NCBI GenBank assembly: GCA_037893245.1
Contig: JBAIAA010000096.1
Coordinates: 1,798,001-1,862,000 of the forward strand
Reading direction: 5' to 3'
Source of the DNA: Crossaster papposus
Lineage: Eukaryota; Echinodermata; Asteroidea; Velatida; Solasteridae
DNA length: 64,000 bases
Shown here: piece by piece, positions 10,810 to 22,300 of the stretch
Layout: each line of letters starts with the position of its first letter
Numbering within the stretch: position 1 is the first letter of the stretch
Program-made: the position numbers and the translations under genes
The notes under the pieces: model-generated
Database searches by the model: none
What the model was told of the DNA's origin: nothing
What the model saw: only the letters and a program-made list of their open reading frames with translations

Positions 10810-11667
10810 TTACCTGTGCTCTTCCTGCATGAATGTCAGGAAAAGTGTACCGAACATCAGCTGGAAAAGTGACACAAACATTAACACTATCAAACTAATT
10901 ATTGATCTATAGTTAATTTGCTCCGTTGAAAAGACAGCAATATTGAACACAATGACCATGAGCAACCAGGTAATGGTGTGAGACCCCAGGTAAACGATGC
11001 ATTTGATAGTTTTGTTGGAGCCCTGTCTGCAAGGTAGAACTCTGTTTTCTCTAACACGCGGCAGCATGTTGAGCTCGTTGCGTATTTTGCGTCGCTGTTC
11101 TCTGGCAATGCGCAACAAACCCAGCACAAACACATTAATAATCAGTAAACCCAGGACAATGATGATAGTCATGTATATGGTTAAAATGCCATAAGGAGAG
11201 CTTGGGGATTCGACTTCTCTAGTGAGCCATACAGCAGTAAAACATGAAGAAACAATGACGGACAATACCCAACAAGCACCTATGAGACAACCACACGTCT
11301 TATTGGTCATGAAGCCCAGATATCTCAATGGATGGGCCACTTTGAAGTAGCGGTCACCGGCAACAACAGCAGAACTGGACCAAAACGAAACCACATCAAA
11401 TATGACAAGAGTAAGTAAAATGGAGCTCGAAAAACCTCCGAGCAGAAAGCGGCCCACTACAAATACGTTGAATAAGTTTGTAATTGCAACAGAGACACAA
11501 AGATTGGCAAGTAAGTAATTTGACGCACTGTGCAGAGTTCTATTGAAAATAACTGACAAAACGATATAAAAATGGATCAACAGACTAATAACAATTATGG
11601 CTAGGAACAATGAACCTAAACAAATAGTACTAGATCTGTCAAGGAAATCAGTTCCATTAGTTTCCAT
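10810..11667 (-). CDS. Intronless class A GPCR, copy B
   Basis: 285 codons from ATG at 11667. The N terminus (METNGTDFLDRSSTICLGS) carries a glycosylation site; seven hydrophobic segments follow. TM3 ends GDRYFKV, which keeps the DRY switch. Loop 3 is basic (REQRRKIRNE) and TM6 reads SHTITWLLM without the usual proline. TM7 lacks NPxxY, so the receptor is a divergent rhodopsin-family member. The closest relative in view is copy A. Compared with A it stops 18 codons early: GAA in A is TAA here, in the context CACAG|GTAAGT, which is also a perfect splice donor. So either the C tail is truncated, or the gene has gained a 3' intron. Ligand unknown; a lineage-specific chemosensory role is inference. 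The start is shared with A and sits right before TM1. Confidence 0.85.
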   Translation of the reverse strand: METNGTDFLDRSSTICLGSLFLAIIVISLLIHFYIVLSVIFNRTLHSASNYLLANLCVSVAITNLFNVFVVGRFLLGGFSSSILLTLVIFDVVSFWSSSAVVAGDRYFKVAHPLRYLGFMTNKTCGCLIGACWVLSVIVSSCFTAVWLTREVESPSSPYGILTIYMTIIIVLGLLIINVFVLGLLRIAREQRRKIRNELNMLPRVRENRVLPCRQGSNKTIKCIVYLGSHTITWLLMVIVFNIAVFSTEQINYRSIISLIVLMFVSLFQLMFGTLFLTFMQEEHR

Positions 11668-12219
11668 GGTTCCTTATTTCTTAACAGTTAGTAGATTTTG
11701 AAAGAAATATATAGCAATATCATACAAACCTAAAACGTATCAAAAGGCTTTGTGGCAGTCGAGTAATGTAATTATACATTAGAAGATCAATTAAATCAAC
11801 CAGAACAAAAAGAATTAACACAGTTAAGTAGGCAAACAATTTGTCCGTTTAAGGGTTGATTTTCCACTATGAATAAAAAAACTTTCAGCATTTGGGGGGG
11901 GGGGGGGATTTTGAATAGATGATTGAGCCAGTCACTTTTCTTCACTATATAAGAATCTTGTGGAGTTCTGCGTGGAGGATTTCTGTCATTGTGAAAAACT
12001 GCTAAAAAACTGCCTGATATATTATGTTCGTATAGATTTGTGAAGAACACATCTGCGAAGTCCTGCTGTTACTGATACTGATACAGCCTAAAAAAACAGA
12101 AGTTATGGTGGCCTAAATGTCCTTGGTCCGAGTTTGTGGATCAAGCTTTCTTCATTCATCACAACCTCAAATTTAAGTCCAAGTGGAGATTTTCTCGTCC
12201 TCGTTCATATGCAGGCCCC

Positions 12220-12420
12220 TTAACCACTTTGCGTCGGTTGACGTGTATACACGTACATTTTTGTCGGAATTGCAAACAAATGACGGACAATACGAGCGAG
12301 CGAGCGAGGCTGGAAATATCAAGGTTGTGCTACCAACATATACCAGCCTGAACCCGTCTCGGATCGAGGTTCGTGAAAAACATTCCCATACCTTGGCCTG
12401 GTCAATGTAAAAATAATCCT
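12220..12420. repeat. TTAA-type MITE, diverged copy
   Basis: Sister of the copy at 9101. It starts TTAACCACTTTGCG, contains CCCGTCTCGGATCGAGG, and runs to TCAATGTAAAAATAATCC before the Gypsy LTR cuts it off. Confidence 0.65.
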
Positions 12421-12683
12421 ACTTTTATATCAAAACCTTACGTTAATGGCTCCAGTATTACCTATAACCACTAGCAGAGAAATCTTAATGCAATATTGGA
12501 TGGTGTATAGTTTATAAATAAATGATATTTCAATTAAAAAGCGAGCTCCAAAAGTTGACAACGTACCTGTGTGAGAATTCGGCAGTGTGGTGCCGGTCAA
12601 GGGTCACACAATGCACAGGTCATGTACAAAATGAGGGGGCGTGGCTTGTAACTAACACTGCGTACTTATACGCACACTCTACA
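12421..12683 (-). repeat. Gypsy-1 3' LTR
   Basis: 263 bases, matching 25626-25841 from ACTTTTATATC to CGCACACTCTACA apart from scattered differences and a block of about 50 bases present only here. On the minus strand it begins TGTAGAGTGTG. It ends ...ATATAAAAGT rather than the usual CA. Confidence 0.8.
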
Positions 12684-12700
12684 ACTCTTTTCCGCCTAGG
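12684..12700 (-). promoter_or_regulatory. Gypsy-1 polypurine tract
   Basis: Minus strand reads GGCGGAAAAGAGT directly before the LTR start TGTAGAG. This is the expected plus-strand primer position for an LTR element. Confidence 0.65.
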
Positions 12701-13138
12701 GAGGCATCGTCCTAGATGCCTAGTGGCAACTTTCTGGCAGGAATTGGCATGACATACTTTTAAAGAAAAAACATTAAGTTAAGGGCAAGATTAACACAAT
12801 GTCCAAATAGTTTTAACACTAAATAACACGAAACGACGTTAATAATTCTTTAAAGCCCCAGGAGCTTAACACTAAGTAACAGGGATCAACTTTAACAATT
12901 GTTCCAAGTGAAGAAGATATATTCTACAACATAAGTGTATCCAGGGGTTTGTTTCAAGTGGCACGAACTGGATAGCGAGAGCTGCTCGTATCGTGTGTCC
13001 TGGTACCAGCATCTAAAGGATTCAACCCACAAATAACATCTGCATCTGGCACCTCGTGGGTGGAACCAACATCTGGGTTGGCGCTGTCAATTAGCAACAA
13101 AGGGTTGTCGACTGGTTTGACACGGACCAGTGCAGTAG

Positions 13139-14385
13139 CATGGGCGGATCCCGGATTTTTTTAAAGGGGGGGTCCACCCAAGGTCTTAGGCAGGATTTAG
13201 TGAATTGGGTGTGTAAAAAAACAATGTGGGTGTGTAACAATTTGAGTACATGTAACTGGGAAGCATGTACGCGAAGCGCACATGACGAGCGCGTAGCGCG
13301 AAGTCCCTGCGGCCGGGGTTCAGGGCCCGCTTAAGGGCCCTGAAATTTTTTGGTTTATTAGGTGCTCTCTGGCGCAATCTGAGGCCAATTTCTACCTATT
13401 TTTTGTTAATGTTGTGGCAATATGAAGCCTGATTTTTATACCATTTTTTTTTTAAATCTAATATTTACCATTTTTAGCTGGAATGATAACTTGAAATAAA
13501 TTTTGACCAGAGGAGTATATTATGGATACCGGTATTGGAAGTTTGGATTTAAAAACAGCGCACAATGACTCACACTACGTGTAAAATGAGGTAATGGTTA
13601 ATTGGTCATAAACCTTAGGCATACTTAACATAGGCAGGATTTGGCTGGGAGCGACCGGCAGTGACTCCATTTAAAATAATAAACAAATTACAAGCCCTAA
13701 TAGTTATTAAGTAAGTTTAATTTAAAGTTGAATGTTAAAATAAAATGTTACAAGTTGTGTTTAATCTTTAAAAAACTACACGCCAAACGCCCGCTTGTGC
13801 TAGCGGGGTTTATTCCGACCGTCTCTACAAACGGTGGAAAAAGCGGCGTGTTTGTTCCAATTTAGTGTTTAGTAATTTACATAAATTTAGCTTAAATTTA
13901 GGTCACGTGACAAATATATAAACACTGTGGTTAGCGCCTATTGCACTCGTTCTGCTGGGGCTACTCAACCGCCACTTCAAACGGTGAAATTCCAGTGTTT
14001 TTATTGGCAAGTCTGCCAAGTAAATGGGCCCAGTGGTGAGCCAAGCATGGCATTTGGGGCAAGCCTGCCCCGTTCAAGCTTATGAAAGCGTTAAAAAAAT
14101 TAAAATATGTAATTGCCTGAAATGCAATAAGAAGGAATAAACAAACTAGCGGCTCGAAAAACTAAGCCAAAAAAGTCAAATCATAGTCTATATGGTTGTT
14201 ATTTTGTGTGTGTGGTTTGAGAATAATACACGTATGTATGTGTGTACATGTATGTACGTTGCTTGTTAGGTGAAATACATTTCTTTATTTTTTTCGTTTT
14301 TTTCGTTTTGTTTTGTTTTGTTCACTCAAGAAAAAAGGGGGGGTCCGGACCCCTTGGACCCCCCCCCCCCCTGTATCCGCCCATG
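13139..14385. mobile_element. 1.25-kb TIR DNA element inside Gypsy-1
   Basis: The left end CATGGGCGGATCCCGGA and the right end (complement CATGGGCGGATACAGGGGG) form terminal inverted repeats followed by G/C runs. AGTAG flanks both sides (13134-13138, 14386-14390). The Gypsy pol tail reads on to both sides of it. No transposase frame is visible, so it is non-autonomous. Superfamily not assigned; GGGCGGATCC-type ends are common in marine invertebrate genomes. Confidence 0.8.
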
Positions 14386-14832
14386 AGTAGGCATTGGATA
14401 CAGAACATGGCCAGTCGATCTATGCAGGGACTCTTCCCCTGATGGCGAGTCATCGTCGCTTCCACTTGTGGAAGGCTGATGTTCAGGACCCTCCAACATC
14501 TAAGGGCAATTTATTTATTTATTCCATTTCTTTACCCAGGGTGTGCCCAAACAGTTTAAAACTGGTTTTCATTGGGGCCCTGCATACATCATCAAATAAA
14601 ATAACAGTACATATTATAAATACAAGGATATTACAGGAATTCTAAACATTAATACTAATTCTGATTTACGAGATAGGCGAAAACCCGCCAAATAAAAAAA
14701 CCTTTTAGGTGAAAAATAAGAAGGGGAAATTCCTATCCGGCTCCACATTATAGTGGCAACCAAGTTCTAACTCCGTAGATCAGCGCAATTGGCATAATAT
14801 CTAACACTCAGATGGCATGTCGGAGCTCTGAT

Positions 14833-17565
14833 TTAAATATTTGTCATGTACAAAGGAGTCATTTTGTTGATACTTTTGAAGACAAGAATAGCCTTTTTTG
14901 ACTTGACTCTTTTTGAAAAAGGGGCCCAATTAAGACGAGCAAACATATCCTCTGAAGGGGTGAGGAAGGTACATTTAAGGATTATCCGCGCGGCTCTTTT
15001 GAGACATTTGTTTAACATATTATCGTGAGATATGTACCTTCCTCCCCACACAGTACAACAATACTCTAATGTTGGCATAACTAGACTTACAAATAGTGTG
15101 TGCAAGCTGTGCTGAGGAATACAATCACGGATTCTTCTTAGTATACCTAATTTAGACACCACATTTTTTCTTACGTATTCGACATGAGGGCCCCAACTTA
15201 ATGCTTCATCAATAATTACACCCAAACATTTATAAGACTTCACATTTTCAATACGACTACCAGCAATGCATACATTTAAATTAACATTATATATTTTCTG
15301 CCTAGTACCAATAAGCATGCATTTGGTTTTGGTGGCATTTAAAGCTAGCTTGTTTCTTCCGCACCAGTTGTGAAAACTAGTAAGAGCTGTATTTAAGCTA
15401 CTTTCTATTATATTAATGTTGGAGGAGCTACACGTTAATGTGGAGTCATCTGCATACATAAATAAGTTGCAGTTTGGGGCAATACAAAATGGAAGGTCAC
15501 TAGTATAAACAATGAATAAAAGTGGACCTAGTATCGACCCCTGTGGAACACCAGTGTTTACGGACAGGACCTTTGATATGGTGCCGCCAATATTCACAGA
15601 CTGACTACGTTCACTTAGGTACGACTTAAACCAATTTATTACAGAAGATGACATGTTCATCCTTTCTAGTTTCTTTAGTAAGATTTCATGATCAACACAA
15701 TCAAATGCTTTACTGAGGTCTATAAACACACTGCCTGTAACTTGTCCATTCTCCATGGCCGCAAAACACTTGTTTGTTAAGTCATGTAGGGTGCTTTCAG
15801 TTGAGTGCAGGGGTCTAAATCCCGACTGGCAACTAGGAATCAGATTGTTTTCATCAAGATATCTATATACCGATGAGTGCACCCATCTTTCTAAAATCTT
15901 AGAGATAATTGGCAGTATAGAAATTGGACGATAGTTACCTGTACTACATTTATCTCCTCCCTTGTGAATTGGTGTTACTAAAGCATGTTTCCAATCTTTA
16001 GGGTATCGCTCACATCTTATAGACAGGTTAACAATATGAGTTAAAGATTTAATGATATAAGGTGAAGCAATTTTAATCATTTTAACACTAATTTTATCCG
16101 GACCTGTTGCTTTCCCAACCGACATGGATGATATTTGCTTTCGAACAAACTCTTCTGTAATGTTAGGTACTACGCAATCTTCATCAACAGAATCAAATAT
16201 AGAGGCGTCAGTATTGTCATATATTTCAAGTTCACGCAAAGGGTAATTTCCAGCAGTACGCTTGCCGATTGTTGAAAAGTGTTCATTTAATGTATCAGCA
16301 ATGTCGGCGATATTGTCAATATTTTCCCCATTTGGGGAAGTAATCGAATTTGGTACAGTTTTTTGTTTCTTAGGGAGTACCTCCTTCAGAGTTTTCCACA
16401 GCATAGAAGAGTTGCTTTTATTTTCTTCTATGGCGGATGTGTAGTAATTACTCTTTTTACTGCGGATTTTATTAGTAACATTGTTCCGCAGGTTTTTGTA
16501 TGAATCCCAATGAATTTGTAAGCCTGTGTGCTTTGCAATTTTGTGTACACGATCGCGCTGCCGCATAAGTTTAAGAATTTCGCTATCGAGCCACGGTACT
16601 GAGGCACCCCGAATGCGTTTGGTTTTGACTGGCGCATGGAGGTTAATAATACTCATAAATATGGAGTACCATATAGACCATGCATTATCCACATCATAAC
16701 AACCAAAAACATCTTGCCATGGTGCATTACGGAGATCGTCCGTAAATGCATCACTGTCTATATTTTTTAGACATCGACAATTTATTGAACGACCTTTCAT
16801 TTTTGGTGTTTTCCAACTGTGTAGCCCATAAACAAGATAATGATCACTGATTAGGACTGGTAAAACACCACAGTCCTTTATGAGCTCTGGGTGGGAACTA
16901 AAAATGAGATCGATGGTAGTTTTAGTAGATTCAGTGACACGTGTTGGGTCATGTATGAGTTGCGCCATTTGGAACAAACTAAAGCAAGAAATAATTGGAT
17001 TTGATTGCATACTATCGTATTCCTCTGAAACATCACAATTAAAGGCCCCAGTTGTAATAATTTCTTTACATTCACACGAGGCCTTATTAAGGATATCACT
17101 CAGTTTTCCCATAAATTCGACAGAGCTTGAAGGAGGCCTATAAATAGAACTGATAAGCACAGGCTGTCTTTGTTTGCACTTAATTTCAACCCATATACAC
17201 TCGACATCATATATTTCGAGATCTTCACGACGAGAGAACATTAGGGTATCTCGAATGTAAATTGCAACACCGCCACCATGTCGGTTCCTGTCTTTTCTGA
17301 CAATAGAATAATTTGGTAGAGTTATTTCGTCATCAGAGATTGAGGCGTCGCAAAAAGTTTCGTTTAGACAGATGATGTCGAATGGATTTTTAGACATTAC
17401 AATCTTAAAATGGTCAAATTTGTTTATGAGGCTTCTTACATTAAGTTGGGCGAATGAGAAACCCTCGGAACTTTGATTGCAGATAATACCATCTGTTATG
17501 TCTATTTTAGAACCTTGCCTTGTGGGTTGAGCAGCTCCCTGACCATTTTCAGATGTTGGTTCCAC
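14833..17565 (-). CDS. LINE ORF2: APE endonuclease and reverse transcriptase
   Basis: 910 open codons. Residues about 35-270 are an AP-endonuclease-like domain: LNVRSL, LNETF, IYRPPSS, and the closing ISDHYLVYG. The usual GDFN block reads GAFNCD here, so a metal-binding or catalytic aspartate is replaced. Residues about 480-760 are the reverse transcriptase: DWKHALVTPIHKGGD, NYRPISILPIISKILE, SGFRPLHSTES, FIDLSKAFDCVDHE, GVPQGSILGPLLF, and the active site FMYADDSTL. The C-terminal region has the CR1/Jockey-like LEYCCTVWGG segment and stops after PLYMTNI; related proteins usually run further, so the tail is probably lost. It overlaps the end of ORF1 by 64 bases in another frame. It copies LINE RNA at a nicked target. 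The long frame implies a recent insertion, but GAFN argues this copy is not fully active. Confidence 0.9.
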   Translation of the reverse strand: MEPTSENGQGAAQPTRQGSKIDITDGIICNQSSEGFSFAQLNVRSLINKFDHFKIVMSKNPFDIICLNETFCDASISDDEITLPNYSIVRKDRNRHGGGVAIYIRDTLMFSRREDLEIYDVECIWVEIKCKQRQPVLISSIYRPPSSSVEFMGKLSDILNKASCECKEIITTGAFNCDVSEEYDSMQSNPIISCFSLFQMAQLIHDPTRVTESTKTTIDLIFSSHPELIKDCGVLPVLISDHYLVYGLHSWKTPKMKGRSINCRCLKNIDSDAFTDDLRNAPWQDVFGCYDVDNAWSIWYSIFMSIINLHAPVKTKRIRGASVPWLDSEILKLMRQRDRVHKIAKHTGLQIHWDSYKNLRNNVTNKIRSKKSNYYTSAIEENKSNSSMLWKTLKEVLPKKQKTVPNSITSPNGENIDNIADIADTLNEHFSTIGKRTAGNYPLRELEIYDNTDASIFDSVDEDCVVPNITEEFVRKQISSMSVGKATGPDKISVKMIKIASPYIIKSLTHIVNLSIRCERYPKDWKHALVTPIHKGGDKCSTGNYRPISILPIISKILERWVHSSVYRYLDENNLIPSCQSGFRPLHSTESTLHDLTNKCFAAMENGQVTGSVFIDLSKAFDCVDHEILLKKLERMNMSSSVINWFKSYLSERSQSVNIGGTISKVLSVNTGVPQGSILGPLLFIVYTSDLPFCIAPNCNLFMYADDSTLTCSSSNINIIESSLNTALTSFHNWCGRNKLALNATKTKCMLIGTRQKIYNVNLNVCIAGSRIENVKSYKCLGVIIDEALSWGPHVEYVRKNVVSKLGILRRIRDCIPQHSLHTLFVSLVMPTLEYCCTVWGGRYISHDNMLNKCLKRAARIILKCTFLTPSEDMFARLNWAPFSKRVKSKKAILVFKSINKMTPLYMTNI

Positions 17566-19389
17566 TCCTGGCCTCGATAATGTGTCGGGGGTGCTCTGGT
17601 CTGGGATACTGGCTGCCGTCGTTGATTGAGGTTGATTTGGTGCCGTTTCTGATGGGGATGCGGGTAATACTGGTTGGCCATTAGAAAACCCGTCGGAACA
17701 TCACGGGTCGCTGTAGTCCGCTTCGTCAGGACATCAGAGTACAAACTCTGACCGAAAGGGGTTTTCTGATGTGGAATGCGACTATCAAGGGGTTTTGGTG
17801 GTCCTTTGATGTGTTGGATAATGTTCGTGGCAAGTAGGCGCACTCCTGCTGAGTCGAGGTGCACACCGTCCGACACAAGGTGGTTTGAGTTTATGTTACC
17901 GTTGTCAATGAAGCCCCAGTTATTTCGCTTTGCTATGGACTTGAGCAGATTATTAGAATCATCTACTCTCTTGCACTGTGGCACCGTTTGGTTTTGACGG
18001 TGTATGATCGAAGATATTGTCACTGATCTTGGTTGTAGTGACTCGCCGAGGGAGGTGATTTGAGCGGCAATAGTCTCCGGGTTGTCGGATGTGTTGTTGG
18101 TCCCAACATGGAGAATTACCCGAGATACGTCGTGCTTGGTCGACAGCTGTATGGCGTGGGGAGCAAGATCTTGGATTTTTGCTCCACGCATGGTGTGGCA
18201 CATCACTTTCTTTTGCCTGCTCAATCTCCTGGGCTGAAGCCGTTTTATCATCGAGTCACCGATTAAAAGCACATCTGCACAGTGGTGTTCCGTTGGTGTG
18301 GATGCTGATTGTTTTACTTTAGGTGCCGGTTTGTCCTTTGCAGTGGTCAGCTTCTTGTGCTTTTTGTACCTTTTTCCGTCAAATTCTAAGGACATTTTAG
18401 TTTTTGAGGGATGGGGCAAATGGTTTGGGGTTGGGGAGGATCCCTGCTCCTCGGTGTCAGGCTGGCCGTTTAGCTGCAAGACTTCGAAGTACGTGTCGAT
18501 CACCAACTCGGCCTCGGTCCGGGAATCACCGGTGCTGGAGTCGGTGATGACGGGATCCTCTGTCGCCAATGCAGCGAAGCGGTTGCTTGTCGGTACCAGA
18601 ACCGCTGGGCCGACATCCAATGTACAGTGGCTCGCTGGACTGAGATCCGCTGTACGGTGGCTCGCTGGACTGGCTAGACTTGTGGGCGTCCATGGGTGGT
18701 TCCGGCTCAGAGCACTCGGCGGGCATTCTGAATCATCATGGGCTTCACGAGAAGAAGGACTCATCAGCATATCAATGGTAGAATGGAGAGCGTCACATTC
18801 CTTCTTCAGGTGGTCTATTGTTTCCCTTTTGGGAACAAGAAGATCGAGAAATCTGGCCAGATAGTGTTGCAAATTGGTCTGAAAATTTCTGATCAAGTAA
18901 TTTTATGTCATTTTGGACCTGTATGATGGCTTGATAAATGACCTGTGGGGTGGGTTCGGGGACTTGATCGGGGGTTGTGACACCTGTTAAGTCCCGATCT
19001 GTAGTATGCCTTGTTTGCTTGTAATTTATCTGACAAGCTGAACTAAGACAAGACATGGGAAAAGTGTTCCGATGACCAAAAATATACAGACATAGGTCCT
19101 TGATGTCATCGGATGCTGTTTGATTAGATCTACGGGATTTAAGTGAAAAAACGGTACTTAGCTTTTTTGACGAGTCGCCCGTTTCGTCGCCATCTTGGAC
19201 GTCTTCACGGTACTTCTCCATCGCAGCTTCAAAAATCACAATCCTCGCTTGTAACAATTCATCAATGGTAAAATCACTACTTAGCACTGACCGCAATGGC
19301 ATAGGCGGCGACACTTGGAATTTAGACACGATATCCTGTATCTTAGTGTCGAGTTTTGATAGAAAACTCGGAGAGCTGACACAACACAC
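17502..19389 (-). pseudogene. LINE ORF1: coiled-coil and SGNH esterase, split in two frames
   Basis: The C-terminal 464 codons (17502-18896) carry an SGNH/GDSL-type esterase with all four blocks: LLIGDSMIKRL (nucleophile Ser), MRGAKIQDL (Gly), HVGTNN (Asn) and DGVHLDSAG (Asp and His). Upstream of it are a coiled-coil stretch and a Ser/Pro-rich linker. The N-terminal part (about 18793-19389) is in another frame, and coiled-coil sequence runs across the 18793-18896 overlap, which suggests one frameshift there. No ATG begins the upstream frame at its first codon; the first good ATG gives MPLRSVLSSDF. ORF1 esterases are known in CR1-type LINEs, where they are thought to help membrane or RNA-particle interactions. 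The intact catalytic set suggests recent selection. Confidence 0.85.
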
Positions 19390-22300
19390 GTCTTGTCCGT
19401 TGGCTGCTTAAGGTCACTGCGATTAAGAACTTTCTCCTTGCCCAAGTGGTTCCTAACAACGTAGACTTGACCGTCGGGAAAAGGACGACAAACAACTAAG
19501 TAGGGATCCTTCTTTCAGTAGTCCTGAATCTTAGCACGTCCTTTATGACTCCGACAACGGACAAGGACATACTGTCCAACATCAAGGGGCCGCTCAAAAA
19601 CCTTGGCAGCTCTTATAGCCTTTCTTGCTTGGACATCTCCTTCGCCGTCTGCAATTGTGACTGGTGGCGACGCATGTGGTCTCCCATATCACCAGCTTGT
19701 AGGGATTTCCCGCCTACGTCGATACTCACTGGGAAGTGTCCATTTCCCCCAAACATTAGGAAAAATGGGTCCACTCCTGTTGTCGCATGTCTTGTGTTGT
19801 TATACGCATAGACCAGTGCTGGCAGATATTCAGGCCACCTTTTTTTCTTGTGTTCCGAGAGTGCAGCAAGCATGTTGTTCAAGGTCCGATTATACCTTTC
19901 GCATTGGCCATTACCAGCAGGGTAGTAAGGCGTAGTGTGACTCTGCTGTATTCCGTACATCTGGCACAGACAAGATACAACCTGGGACTCAAAGTTACGC
20001 CCACGGTCAGAATGTAGGCGGAGAGGGCATCCAAAAGAAAAGAACACGTTGGAGACCAAGGCCTTGGCAACTGTTAAAGCCTTCTGGTCCTTCGTGGGAA
20101 TTGCCCACACATACTTGGTAAAGATGTCCGTCACCACCAAGACGTTCTCATGGCCACTAGTTAAGGCTTCTAAGAGAGTGTAATCCATTGCCAAGACTTC
20201 CAGTGGGGCAGTTGCTGCCAATGTCCCAAATGGCGGCCGGGTCTGTCGAGTTGGAGCCTTGCTGACTGCGCAGCGTTTGCATATGGCACACCAGTCCTTG
20301 GCAGCCTTCTCCGTGTTGTGGCAGTGGAACCAATCCCAGAGGAGTTGGAAGGTTCGCTTTTGTCCAAAGTGCCCTGCTTCGTCATGGAACCTAACGAGAG
20401 TCTCCTCTTGGAGAGCATCAGGAAGCACAAGTTGGAACAAAACTTGGCGAGTAGCTAGAGAGACTTCTCTCCTTCGCAAAAGACCATCTTGCATAGATAA
20501 TCGCTTCCAGTCACGCATGAGAGCCAAAGCCTCCTTGGAAATGGTTGCTCGTTCACTATGTGTAGGTTGCACCCCTCTTGCGACGAAATGGATTACGCTC
20601 TTTAGCGTGGAGTCGTCCTGCTGAGACGCTGCTATCTGCTCTACCGGGCGGCCAGGAAGGCAAGAGATACCGCCTACCCGACAAGCTTCTATGTGGTCGC
20701 GGACCGAGACTGGGACAGCTGTCTGGGATGGGTGCCCATCTAGGGAAAAAGTAATTGCCGCACTTGATATGAGGGCGGTACAACCCAGGGGGTTTTCCGC
20801 CAGAGTACCTCACAACTTCCAAACTCAGCCCGTCTCGATAGAAAGTCAGCGACTTGATTGGCCTTCCCTGGTATGCACTCATCTGCAAGACCCATCTCAT
20901 CTCCGTGCAAGCCAAGTGAGCCTGATCAGTTACGATGGTAAACTGGTGCCCCAACAGGTAATCCTTAAATACTTCCGTTATAGCCCACTTAATAGCCATT
21001 TTGTTCTGCAGGTTTTAGGTATCTAGAAGCATAAGCAATCACTCGCTGCTTCCCCTCCCCATCCTCCTGAAACAGTACAGCACCCAAGCCGGTGCCGCTG
21101 GCGTCAGTCTCCAGGCGGAATGGCTTTGAGAAATCCGCAAAGCAGAGAACAGGAGCCTTGGTCAGACGACCAATGATGTACTTAAAGGCGGTTTGACCGG
21201 CCTCCCCAAGGTTATCTTCTCCTTCGGCGAACGGGGCTTCTTGGCCTTAGGGTCTGACTTAAGGTGGCAAAATAAGGGCCCTGCAATTGATGCATAGCCT
21301 TGAACAAAGCGCCGAAAGTAACCTGTAAAGCCTAGAAAGGCAAGCACTTCTCTTAACCGTTGAAGGTTCAGGCCACTGTTGAAGCACTCTGATCTTTTCT
21401 GGGTCTACAGCAACACCTTCACCCGACACGAGGTGCCCAAGGTAGCGAACTTCTGGTTGCAGTAGATGACACTTGGCCGGTTTTAATTTTAGCCCATGGT
21501 CAGAAAGCCTCGTGAATACCCTGTCTAAGTGCGCCATGTGGGAATCAAAGTCCGGCGAGTAGACAACACGTCATCAAGATATATCAGGACATTGTCATGG
21601 TTCTGGTCCCCGAGGTACCTCTGCATAAGCCGTTGGAATGTGGCCGGGGCATTAGTAAGACCGAACGGCATTCGCAGATACTCAAAGAGGCCAAACGGCA
21701 CCACAAAGGCCGTCTTTTCTACATCGCTCGAACCCATAATATCCACTTGTCAGGTCAAGCACTGTGAAGAATCTCGCCCCACCGAGTGCCTCAGTGACTC
21801 TTCAATTCTTGGGAGGGGGAACGAGTCACGGCGTGTGAGTTGGTTAAGCCGTCTATAATCGACACACAATCGGATGCCGCCATCTTTTTTCTGAACCACT
21901 ACAACCGGCGACGCCCAAAGACTTGTGCTTTCTCTGATGACATCTTTCTCCAACAAGTCTCTGATATGCTCTCGTACCAGCTGATATTGAGATGGAGGTA
22001 GTGGGCGATGCCTTTGGCGAACTGAGTGTACATCTCCGGTATCGACTGAATAAACAATTGTCTGTGTGTACCCCAGGTCTTCTTCATCTGTTGGGAATGC
22101 TTCCATGTGTTTTCGCAGAAGGGTTGATACCTTTGATTTTTGTTCAGCAGTAAGTTGGGATCTCACAGCTACGGGGACTGGCATCGAATCGGCGTGATCC
22201 ACACGGCAACCTTGCTCGACTTGACATAAACACCTGCTTCACCCTTTGACTTGCTGTTGTCGCAATTATCCAGTACTGATCCCAAGTGAAGGGTTCCTAG

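Larger units (their letters stand above)
9880..12420. repeat. GPCR-bearing tandem unit, copy 2
   Basis: Matches copy 1 in order: downstream flank (9890-10750), receptor B (10810-11667), upstream flank (11668-12420). It is shorter because it lacks the two insertions found in copy 1. It ends where the Gypsy LTR begins at 12421. Confidence 0.85.
14506..19389 (-). mobile_element. CR1-like LINE, near full length, inside Gypsy-1
   Basis: A minus-strand non-LTR retrotransposon with ORF1 (SGNH-esterase type) and ORF2 (endonuclease plus reverse transcriptase). The 3' end is a short AATAAATAAATAAATT tail at about 14508-14522, as in CR1-type elements with simple-repeat tails rather than poly(A). The Gypsy integrase tail stops at about 19390 and resumes at about 14500, so this LINE is younger than Gypsy-1. 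I could not define a clear target-site duplication; ends are good to about ten bases. Confidence 0.9.

Noticed and set aside
18298-18864. 188-codon plus-strand frame
   Set aside because: Antisense shadow of LINE ORF1.
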